From positions 1 to 9,725 of the forward strand of contig CAAGKW010000020.1 of assembly GCA_900770585.1 (NCBI GenBank): a DNA stretch of 9,725 bases. Reading direction: 5' to 3'. This DNA is from an uncultured Alistipes sp. (GTDB lineage: Bacteria; Bacteroidota; Bacteroidia; Bacteroidales; Rikenellaceae). Position 1 is the first letter of the stretch. Each line of letters opens with the position of its first letter. Both the position numbers and the translations under genes were made by a program. Below the pieces are notes generated by a model, which did no database searches, had not been told where the DNA came from, and worked only from the letters and a program-made list of their open reading frames with translations. Shown one piece after another: positions 1 through 5,275 of this stretch.

Positions 1-261
1 GAGGGCGTATTGATCATAGGCCGTAGTGAAGACGATCGGGCAGTTGACCTCGACGTGTTTGAAGATCTTGAACGAGTCGCCATCGGCCAGATGAATATCC
101 ATAAAGATCAATTCGGGGGTCGGATTCGAGCGCAGATAGTCGACACTTTCGGCCACCGATTCGAGCACGCCGATCACCTCGATCGACGGCTCCACCTCCG
201 CGAGCAATGCACGCAGGTTGACCGCAGCAGCGGTTTCGTCCTCTATGATAAGGGTCTTCAT
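1..261 (-). CDS. LytTR-type response regulator, N-terminal receiver domain (partial)
   Basis: The gene starts at 261 and runs off the left edge of the window; 87 residues are visible. They form an almost complete CheY-like receiver domain. The acidic pocket is E7/D8 (IIEDE), the phosphoacceptor is D55 in LIFMDIHLADG, and the switch threonine region is T79/T80 in PIVFTTAYDQYAL. The FTTAYDQYAL ending is typical of receivers that precede a LytTR DNA-binding domain, but that output domain is outside the window, so its type is inferred. The gene lies 27 bases downstream of a LytS-type kinase on the same strand, the usual arrangement of a cognate pair. The start codon is the only one in frame that gives the canonical short receiver N terminus. 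No Shine-Dalgarno is visible, which is normal for Bacteroidota. Target genes cannot be told from this window. Confidence 0.93.
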   Translation of the reverse strand, partial: MKTLIIEDETAAAVNLRALLAEVEPSIEVIGVLESVAESVDYLRSNPTPELIFMDIHLADGDSFKIFKHVEVNCPIVFTTAYDQYAL

Positions 262-288
262 TGTTTGCTAAATAGGTTGAAGTGAGTA

Positions 289-1602
289 TTATAAAGCTTC
301 GCCCAACAACGGCAGGTGTACCTCAAACGTGTTGTCGGTACGAATCACCGTGATATCCTTTTCGGTGATCATCTGCCAGCGCGACGAGAGGTTTTGCAGA
401 CCAATGCCGGTGCTCACCTCTGCCTCGATCTTGGGGATAATGGGGTTTGCGACCACGATAGCTCCATCTTTGGTGTAGATCGAGATCGTGAGCGGTTTCG
501 ATCGGGTTATCGAGTTGTGTTTCACGGCATTCTCGATCAGCGGTTGCAGTGCCAGCGAGGGCATCTGACGCTCCATATATGCAGGGTCGATATCGATCTC
601 GAAGAAGAGTTTGTCGGCATAGCGCACCTCCAACAGATAGCGATACGAGTCGATGAACTGCAACTCGTCGGCCACGGTCGAGAGGGTGTTCTGGCCGTTC
701 TGAATGATATATCGGAAGACGTACGACAGACGGTCGATGTAGGTCAGCGCCTTCTCGTTGTGTTTCTCGCGCACCAACATCGAGAGCGAGTTGAGCGAGT
801 TGAACAGGAAGTGCGGGCTGATCTGGCTCACCAGAGCACTGTAACGTGTCGAGAGGTTCTCGGTTTTGAGCTGTTCGTTCTTGATCTCGATTCGCTGACG
901 CTGATAGACCAGGTCGTAGATACGTGCATAGAGTACCGCAACCACATAGACGAACATACATTTGAGCATCAGCACGATATCCAACGAGCCACGAGGCACG
1001 TCGGCTTTGATTCCGAGCACGGGAGCCGCAAAGAAGAATGCCACCACGATCAGCAGACTGATGGCGTAGGGCAGGAAGTAACGCTGCCACAGCGAACCTT
1101 TGCGCGAGCCTCGCGTAACGATGGTCAGCACCACGAACATCAGCAACGCATAGCAGATGATCTGCAATGCGGTCTGGGGAGTGGTTTCGGGCTTATCGAA
1201 TCGGGCGGCGTAGTCGTGATGTTCGCCATTGAGTGTCTCGATCGTGAAGAGCGAATGGTGCGCGCCCTTGACCTCGGGAGCCAAAGCCGTAACACGCATA
1301 CGGTCGCCCTCTTTGAGGCGCAGACGCCACACTCGACCCGAATTGACATAGACCGAGTCGATCGCGCTGCCCTTGTCCATCACCAAATAGCCGTAGCCGT
1401 CGGGCATAATGTGCAGTGTACCCTCGGTAGCGATTTCGACTTTGCGAGCCTCGTACTCTTCGATCCATTGCGGGCGGTCTTTGTCGCTATTTGCCGAGGC
1501 AAAGATTACCAGCAGATACGAAAAGTTGATCAGCAGGCTGACTGCGATCGAGATCAGGATATTGCCCCAAACCACTCGGCTTTTTGGCTTGTATGTGATC
1601 AT
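289..1602 (-). CDS. LytS-type sensor histidine kinase with Rho-like OB fold in its extracytoplasmic segment
   Basis: This is a 437-residue inner-membrane sensor kinase. Hydrophobic segments lie at about 11-36, 144-163, 174-196 and 205-227. By the positive-inside rule the N terminus and the 164-173 loop are cytoplasmic, so residues 37-143 face the periplasm. A short helix with coiled-coil character (about 233-258) leads into the His_kinase domain. The phosphoacceptor is H264 in ISPHFLFNSLN, the N-box is ALQPLIENAVKHN (351-363, with N358), and the glycine box is STGIGLQNL (397-405). The family autophosphorylates on the histidine and passes the phosphate to a LytTR regulator, here the gene starting 27 bases downstream. 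The periplasmic segment is not a standard sensor domain. Residues 61-73 (GTLHIMPDGYGYL), the VYV at 84-86, KEGD at 97-100 and FDKPE at 135-139 line up in order with the cold-shock-like RNA-binding domain of Rho. The signal sensed is unknown. A 34-residue membrane protein ends 21 bases upstream. Confidence 0.93.
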   Translation of the reverse strand: MITYKPKSRVVWGNILISIAVSLLINFSYLLVIFASANSDKDRPQWIEEYEARKVEIATEGTLHIMPDGYGYLVMDKGSAIDSVYVNSGRVWRLRLKEGDRMRVTALAPEVKGAHHSLFTIETLNGEHHDYAARFDKPETTPQTALQIICYALLMFVVLTIVTRGSRKGSLWQRYFLPYAISLLIVVAFFFAAPVLGIKADVPRGSLDIVLMLKCMFVYVVAVLYARIYDLVYQRQRIEIKNEQLKTENLSTRYSALVSQISPHFLFNSLNSLSMLVREKHNEKALTYIDRLSYVFRYIIQNGQNTLSTVADELQFIDSYRYLLEVRYADKLFFEIDIDPAYMERQMPSLALQPLIENAVKHNSITRSKPLTISIYTKDGAIVVANPIIPKIEAEVSTGIGLQNLSSRWQMITEKDITVIRTDNTFEVHLPLLGEAL

Positions 1603-1623
1603 ATCGGTAAGTATTAATATGGT

Positions 1624-1728
1624 CTAACCCAATATTTTATAAAGTAGCAATCCGGCACAGAGAGCCGCCATCATAACCATTGTCGTTATTATGTAAGTTT
1701 CGAGAAACGATGGCTTGCGCTCCTGCAT
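1624..1728 (-). CDS. 34-residue single-helix membrane protein, unrecognised
   Basis: This is a complete small open reading frame. It begins with ATG at 1728, 6 bases after the stop of the carbonic anhydrase-like gene, and ends with TAG 21 bases before the kinase start. The product begins MQERKPSFLE and ends CAGLLLYKILG. Residues about 12-30 are hydrophobic (IITTMVMMAALCAGLLLY) with charged residues only near the ends, as in a single transmembrane helix with a short charged N terminus. It fills the gap between two same-strand genes almost exactly, which supports it being translated as part of that transcript. I do not recognise a family. One-helix proteins beside sensor kinases sometimes act as kinase regulators or adaptors; that role is only an inference from position. 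It could also be a chance frame, but its length, position and composition make this less likely. Confidence 0.62.
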   Translation of the reverse strand: MQERKPSFLETYIITTMVMMAALCAGLLLYKILG

Positions 1729-1734
1729 AGTGAG

Positions 1735-2265
1735 TTACTCCTCGGTGTACCAGCTTGCGTAGAGCATATAGTCGCGTGCCGTACGCTCGACGATCTCTTT
1801 ACGCTGCTCGGGAGTGATCTCCTTGACCTTCTTTGCGGGTACGCCGGCATAGACGCTGTTGGGTTCGAGCTTCGAGTTCGATAGCACCAACGCATTGGCG
1901 GCAATAATGCAACCCGACGGAACAACGGCGTTATCCAATACGGTTGCGCCCATACCGATCAGGCAGCTGTCGCCGATCGTAGCACCGTGAATAGTTGCGT
2001 TGTGACCCACCGAAACGTCGTTACCGATGTGTGTCTGCGAGGGGTTCTTCGAGCCGTCAAAGAGGGTGTGGATCACCGCACCGTCCTGAATATTGGTGCG
2101 GTCGCCGATGGTGATTGCATTCACGTCACCACGTAGCACTGCGCCATACCAGATCGAGCAACCCTTACCGATTTTGCAGTTACCGATGATAGTTGCTGAT
2201 TCAGCCAAGAATGTATTTTCGCCAATTTCGGGCTCGTAGCCACGAACTTTTTTAATGATTGCCAT
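1735..2265 (-). CDS. Gamma-class carbonic anhydrase-like hexapeptide-repeat protein
   Basis: The 176-residue product is a left-handed beta-helix protein of the YrdA/PaaY/CaiE group, related to the archaeal gamma carbonic anhydrase Cam. Hexapeptide repeats run from about residue 20 to 135 (for example ATIIGNCKIGKGCSIWYGAV). The three zinc ligands are in place: H66 (AVIHTLFDG), H88 and H93 (SVGHNATIHG, with the family's five-residue spacing). The active-site helpers R46 and D48 (LRGD) and Q60 (TNIQDGA) are also present. A C-terminal helix (151-170) packs against the helix in this family. Members form trimers with metal sites at subunit interfaces. The proton-shuttle acidic loop of Cam is missing, as in most short bacterial homologues, so carbonic anhydrase activity is possible but unproven; some relatives are thioesterases or of unknown activity. 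The length is normal and the start is the only sensible ATG. It is the first gene of a tightly spaced minus-strand series leading to the sensor kinase. Confidence 0.93.
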   Translation of the reverse strand: MAIIKKVRGYEPEIGENTFLAESATIIGNCKIGKGCSIWYGAVLRGDVNAITIGDRTNIQDGAVIHTLFDGSKNPSQTHIGNDVSVGHNATIHGATIGDSCLIGMGATVLDNAVVPSGCIIAANALVLSNSKLEPNSVYAGVPAKKVKEITPEQRKEIVERTARDYMLYASWYTEE

Positions 2266-2304
2266 AGTATTATCTATTTTTTGTTCTTAATAATTCAATT
2301 AATC

Positions 2305-2802
2305 TCAATCGAAGATCCTGTAATTATATTGCACATCTTCGAGCACCCAATCCTTCATCAACTCTCGATACTCCTCGCGCCACGGATATGCGATGCTCTT
2401 ATCGCGCGCTAACCCCGAAAAGTAATGTGCAACCTGCTCTAATTTGGGGCGTCGAGCGGAGTCGAATACGAGCCAAGCCAAAATGCTGTATTTGTCCAAA
2501 TCGCCACTCTCGCTGCGTAACTTCGCTTTGTTGCGTACGTAGAATCTGACCATTGAAACCTCACCAACCGAGTTGATCGATATTTCGATATTTGAAATAG
2601 GCAGTTCGAAATCGTCCAAAAGTTCACTGATGGTATGGTTGTAATATGTGCCAGCAGTTCGTGTGCCCCAATTATGTTTTAAATATGCTATTGTGTCGTT
2701 GCCAAACCTATCGAGTGGCGCGTAGTTCGGCTGAACATCTTGCGCCTGAATAGCCTGCGAAAGGCAGACCGTCGAGAGGATCAATAGTATGATTTTTCGC
2801 AT
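2305..2802 (-). CDS. Secreted protein of unknown function
   Basis: The 165-residue product has a clear type I signal peptide: MRKIILLILSTVCLSQAIQAQ, with a likely cleavage after AQA (about residue 20). The mature part is about 145 residues. No cysteine follows the hydrophobic core in a lipobox position, so this is not a lipoprotein. The mature sequence carries NISINSVGEVSMVRFYV-like alternating beta character (about 71-89), a hydrophobic AWLVFDSARRPKLEQVAHYFSG block (about 109-130) and an aromatic-rich C terminus ending YNYRIFD. I do not recognise a family. Its base composition is visibly more AT-rich than its neighbours, which may mean weak codon selection or later acquisition. A TAnnTTTG box sits 20 bases before its start, so it probably has its own promoter. 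The 39-base gap to the carbonic anhydrase-like gene downstream is compatible with read-through. Confidence 0.85.
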   Translation of the reverse strand: MRKIILLILSTVCLSQAIQAQDVQPNYAPLDRFGNDTIAYLKHNWGTRTAGTYYNHTISELLDDFELPISNIEISINSVGEVSMVRFYVRNKAKLRSESGDLDKYSILAWLVFDSARRPKLEQVAHYFSGLARDKSIAYPWREEYRELMKDWVLEDVQYNYRIFD

Positions 2803-2822
2803 ATTGGCGTACTAATAACTCA

Positions 2823-2830
2823 CAAATATA
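2823..2830 (-). promoter_or_regulatory. Candidate -7 promoter element for the secreted-protein gene
   Basis: On the minus strand this reads TATATTTG, an exact match to the Bacteroidota -7 consensus TAnnTTTG. It ends 20 bases upstream of the ATG at 2802, which would give a leader of about 14 bases. No good -33 TTTG is found at the usual 19-20 base spacing, so the call rests on the -7 box and its position alone. Confidence 0.45.
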
Positions 2831-2869
2831 CATATTTATTATGAGAAAACCGCACGCTGTGCCCCAAAA

Positions 2870-3298
2870 TTATCGTTTCAGACGGAAAGGGGTTGTGGCA
2901 CGCTCTTCGAATCCGCAAGCGCGATAGAGTCGGTGAGCCGCTTCGCGCGAGGGATTCGACGTGAGGTCGAGCGTTGCAGCTCCGCACGCCTGTGCCTCGG
3001 TGATTGCCCGCTCAACCAACGCACGACCGATGCCTGCGCCACGTTGCGACGCATCGACAACAACGTCCTCGATCCACGCCTTGCGGCCGGTCAGAGTGGG
3101 GTAGTGTGCCAGCACCAGCACGCCCACGATACGCCCGTTGCGACAAGCTGCAAACAGCTGTGATTCGGTCGATTGCACCACCTCGTCAAAACGTGCGGGA
3201 ACGACCTCCTTTGAACTAAGTTGCGCCACGAGTGCGGCTATCTGCGCACGCTCGTCATCGCTGATCGAGTGCAAAATTTCAATGGTTACCTCACTCAT
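2870..3298 (-). CDS. GNAT-family N-acetyltransferase
   Basis: The 142-residue product is one GCN5-related acetyltransferase domain, which transfers an acetyl group from acetyl-CoA to an amine. The beta-4 strand WIEDVVVD (75-82) leads into the acetyl-CoA pyrophosphate loop QRGAGIG (85-91, the Q/RxxGxG/A motif). After it come the alpha-3 helix, DLTSN (111-115) on beta-5, and [15 protein letters not shown] (118-132), the usual C-terminal helix with a tyrosine (Y125) where many members have the general acid. The substrate is not evident; the sequence fits small-molecule acetyltransferases better than ribosomal RimI types, but this is a judgement. Its ATG overlaps the stop of the upstream hydrolase gene in an ATGA tetranucleotide, so translation of the two is probably coupled. 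The next gene starts 67 bases downstream and appears to have its own promoter. Confidence 0.92.
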   Translation of the reverse strand: MSEVTIEILHSISDDERAQIAALVAQLSSKEVVPARFDEVVQSTESQLFAACRNGRIVGVLVLAHYPTLTGRKAWIEDVVVDASQRGAGIGRALVERAITEAQACGAATLDLTSNPSREAAHRLYRACGFEERATTPFRLKR

Positions 3299-4098
3299 CG
3301 CTCAATGAATTTGATGATCGCCTCGGCACACGCCTCAGCCTCCTCGATGAAACCCATATGTCCCGACTGCTCCAACCAAACCACCTCGGCCTGCGGGTGT
3401 CGGGCAGCGACCGCTTCGGCACGCTCCGTAGGAATGTAGTCGTCGTTGCGACCGAAGATAAACATCTGTCGCACATCGAGTTTCGAGAGCATTTCGTTGC
3501 GGTCGGGACGTTCGCCCATACCGCGCACAATGGCTACGATACCCTCGTCCTCGCACAGTAGAGCAATCTCGATACAATCGTCGATCTCGTCGGCAAAACG
3601 TTTGCGATTCTGCTCGGCAAAACGACGTGCAGCGGCTTTGCGCACCAGCAACTCCTTGCGACCCGCCACGATGGCGTCGATCTCGCGCTGACGGTCGGCA
3701 GCCTTCTCCTCGGTGTCACCGTTGGGCGTTGCGTGGAGCAGTACCAGACCCTCCAACTGCTCGGGATGTCGCTCGGCAAACGCCAATGCCACGTAGCCAC
3801 CCATCGAGTGTCCGACCAGCGTACAGCGCTCAATACCAAGTGTTTCGAGCATTGCGCTGACGGTGTCGGCCAGCATCTCCATCGAGTGTACCTCGCCCTT
3901 GATCATCGAAATTCCGTGACCGGGCAGGTCGAGCATAATCACTCGTGCGTGGGGTGCGAGCTGGTAGGCAAACTCCTCCCAGATGGTCATCGACTCCAAG
4001 TAGCCGTGCAGCAGCACGATGCAACGTTCGCCCACTTGCGAATCGGCAATATGCAGAGGGGTGCCCCCCGCCATAATGAACTTTTCGCTAATAGCCAT
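3295..4098 (-). CDS. Alpha/beta-fold hydrolase
   Basis: The 267-residue product is a cytoplasmic alpha/beta hydrolase without a signal peptide. The oxyanion region is VLLHGYLES (28-36), the DLPGHG turn is at 57-62, the nucleophile elbow is GHSMGG (96-101, catalytic S98), the acid is probably D219 in GRNDDYIP (216-223), and the base is H247 in [11 protein letters not shown] helical cap lies about 127-200. The order, spacing and total length fit esterase, lipase or MhpC-like hydrolases; the substrate cannot be told. I place the start at 4098 (MAISEKF). The open frame extends further upstream to 4266, but that extension is low-complexity Thr/Arg/Ser sequence that overlaps the small upstream gene and crosses a tandem repeat, so it is almost certainly untranslated. 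The gene overlaps the downstream acetyltransferase by four bases. Confidence 0.93.
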   Translation of the reverse strand: MAISEKFIMAGGTPLHIADSQVGERCIVLLHGYLESMTIWEEFAYQLAPHARVIMLDLPGHGISMIKGEVHSMEMLADTVSAMLETLGIERCTLVGHSMGGYVALAFAERHPEQLEGLVLLHATPNGDTEEKAADRQREIDAIVAGRKELLVRKAAARRFAEQNRKRFADEIDDCIEIALLCEDEGIVAIVRGMGERPDRNEMLSKLDVRQMFIFGRNDDYIPTERAEAVAARHPQAEVVWLEQSGHMGFIEEAEACAEAIIKFIER

Positions 4099-4117
4099 AG
4101 CAAATCCAGATAATCGC

Positions 4118-4142
4118 GAATTGTGAATTGTGAATTGTGAAT
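4118..4142. repeat. Heptanucleotide tandem repeat (GAATTGT x 3.6)
   Basis: Three perfect copies of GAATTGT are followed by GAAT. They lie in the 52-base gap between the small acidic protein gene and the hydrolase gene, 20 bases before the hydrolase start on the minus strand, where the unit reads ACAATTC. Short heptamer tandem repeats of this kind are prone to copy-number change by slippage. Its position in a leader could affect spacing or expression, but the sequence does not show that. Confidence 0.9.
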
Positions 4143-4150
4143 CACACGCT

Positions 4151-4348
4151 CTACTCCTCGTCGCCGTCGTCGTAGTAGTCGCGGGCCGACTCTCGGGGGC
4201 GATAGTCGAGCATCTCTTCGTCCTCGTCGTCGAAACGGTCATAGAGGTTGTGTCGCTCCTTGCCACCTTTGTGGATTGGGGTGAGTTTGGTGCTCTTGCG
4301 TCCGTCGGCTGTCGAGTCGAAAGAGCGTAAGTCTTTGTTCGATTTCAT
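4151..4348 (-). CDS. Small charge-segregated protein, hypothetical
   Basis: The 65-residue product has a basic, lysine-rich N-terminal half ([12 protein letters not shown], then [19 protein letters not shown] to about residue 34). Its strongly acidic C-terminal half has DDEDEE at 40-45 and ends DDGDEE. There is no signal peptide, membrane segment or cysteine, and the composition suggests a largely disordered polypeptide. The polarised charge pattern, a plausible start with a short AT-rich leader and its place at the head of a minus-strand gene series support it as a real gene. I do not recognise a family. Such a protein could bind nucleic acid or a basic partner, but that is speculation. The gene diverges from the nitroreductase gene across a 163-base regulatory gap. 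Confidence 0.68.
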   Translation of the reverse strand: MKSNKDLRSFDSTADGRKSTKLTPIHKGGKERHNLYDRFDDEDEEMLDYRPRESARDYYDDGDEE

Positions 4349-4404
4349 TCGTTACGGAATGTTGTAATTTTAAAAGTTTCAGTGCAATGTTAGCAATTTT
4401 TTTG

Positions 4405-4412
4405 CAAAGTTG
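4405..4412 (-). promoter_or_regulatory. Weak candidate -7 element for the small acidic-tail protein
   Basis: The minus strand reads CAACTTTG followed by C. This matches TAnnTTTG except at the first base. It lies 57 bases before the ATG at 4348. No -33 TTTG is seen at the right distance, so this is tentative. Confidence 0.28.
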
Positions 4413-4422
4413 TAGCATAGTG

Positions 4423-4456
4423 ATCGAAAAAATCGATGAACCCGCCCGAATAGGGC
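4423..4456. promoter_or_regulatory. Two short dyads in the divergent promoter region (candidate operators)
   Basis: Two perfect inverted repeats with five-base spacers stand side by side between the divergent genes. The first is ATCGA-N5-TCGAT at 4423-4437 and the second is GCCC-N5-GGGC at 4444-4456. The first covers the position where the -33 element of the minus-strand promoter would fall; the second lies just upstream of the plus-strand -7 box at 4479. Neither is followed by a T tract suited to a terminator. They may be protein-binding sites, but arms this short can arise by chance. Confidence 0.3.
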
Positions 4457-4478
4457 TCAATTTCTCGAAAGTTTTTAT

Positions 4479-4486
4479 TACTTTTG
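4479..4486 (+). promoter_or_regulatory. Candidate -7 promoter element of the nitroreductase-tamL unit
   Basis: TACTTTTG matches the Bacteroidota TAnnTTTG box exactly and lies 25 bases before the nitroreductase ATG. The -33 position (about 4456-4463) has no TTTG, only a TTTC at 4461-4464 that is too close, so the promoter may need an activator or may be weak. Confidence 0.5.
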
Positions 4487-4511
4487 TCTTTTAGATATAA
4501 TCGCAACAGAG

Positions 4512-5264
4512 ATGCTCAAAGAGATCGCTACACATCGTTCGGTACGCCGTTTCCTCCGCCGCGACATTGCGCCTGAGGTGCTGACCGATATTCTCCAAGC
4601 TGCTACCCACGCCTCGACGGTGGGTAATATGCAGCTTTACAGCATTATCGTGACGATCGACAGCCGTGTGCGCCACGAGCTGGCGGCCGATAGTGTCGAC
4701 GAGTCGGCAGCTGAGGAGGCTGCGGTGCTGTTGGTCTTTTGTGCCGATGTGAGCCGATTCTCGAAGTGGTGTGCTCAACGTGATACACAACCTGAGTACC
4801 AGAATCTTATGTGGTATGCGCACGCTACGGCCGACGCTCTGCGTGCAGCCGAGAATGCTGCGGTGCAGGCCGAGGCTCACGGGTTGGGTATCTGTTTTGT
4901 CGATACGGTACTGCGTTCGGCCGATCGCTTGGTTGAGTTGCTGTCGTTGCCGCGAGGTGTGGTGCCGACGGCGGTGCTGGCGGTGGGTTATCCTGCCGAG
5001 CAACCGCCCGTGAGCGACCGACTGCCGATGGAGGCGGTGGTGCATTACGACCGCTACAACCAATTCACCTCGGCTGAGATCGACGAGTTGTGGGCCGAGC
5101 GCGAAACTTCGGAACAGACCTTGGCGCTGTTGGAGCACTATGGCGCGGACAATCTGGCACGAATTTTTACGGATTTCCGCTATCCGGCCGACGACAATAT
5201 GCAATACACGAAACGCTATCTGGCGACGTTGCGAGCTCAGGGTTTTATTGATAACGAACAGTAG
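4512..5264 (+). CDS. Nitroreductase-family FMN-dependent oxidoreductase (NfsA/NfrA-like)
   Basis: The 250-residue product resembles NAD(P)H-dependent flavin reductases of the NfsA/NfrA subgroup. These are cytoplasmic homodimers that bind FMN and reduce quinones, nitro compounds or flavins. Visible family marks are the FMN-phosphate-binding N terminus HRSVRRF (8-14), the ATHASTVGNMQLY segment (31-43, equivalent to the APTSxNxQ motif), the hydrophobic strand AVLLVFCADV (71-80), AENAAVQAEAHGLGICFV (113-130), and the closing strand LPRGVVPTAVLAVGYPAEQPP (146-166) followed by a C-terminal extension with RYNQF. The length is normal for the subgroup. The physiological substrate is unknown. The start follows the -7 box by 25 bases, with no Shine-Dalgarno. 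The tamL-like gene follows after 11 bases, so the two are probably co-transcribed, though no functional link between them is obvious. Confidence 0.92.
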   Translation: MLKEIATHRSVRRFLRRDIAPEVLTDILQAATHASTVGNMQLYSIIVTIDSRVRHELAADSVDESAAEEAAVLLVFCADVSRFSKWCAQRDTQPEYQNLMWYAHATADALRAAENAAVQAEAHGLGICFVDTVLRSADRLVELLSLPRGVVPTAVLAVGYPAEQPPVSDRLPMEAVVHYDRYNQFTSAEIDELWAERETSEQTLALLEHYGADNLARIFTDFRYPADDNMQYTKRYLATLRAQGFIDNEQ

Positions 5265-5275
5265 ATTAATACGAT

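Noticed and set aside
316..1617. Long plus-strand open frame of 433 codons opposite the histidine kinase
   Set aside because: It lies antisense to a kinase with all catalytic motifs, is rich in His/Arg/Asp from complementary codons, and has no recognisable domain.
2851..2862. GCAC-GCT-GTGC hairpin after the acetyltransferase gene as a terminator
   Set aside because: The stem is only four base pairs and the T run on the minus strand is short and displaced, so support is too weak.
4099..4266. N-terminal extension of the hydrolase to an upstream ATG at 4266
   Set aside because: The extra residues are low-complexity Thr/Ser/Arg, overlap the 65-residue gene in another frame and cross the heptamer repeat; the domain begins normally at 4098.
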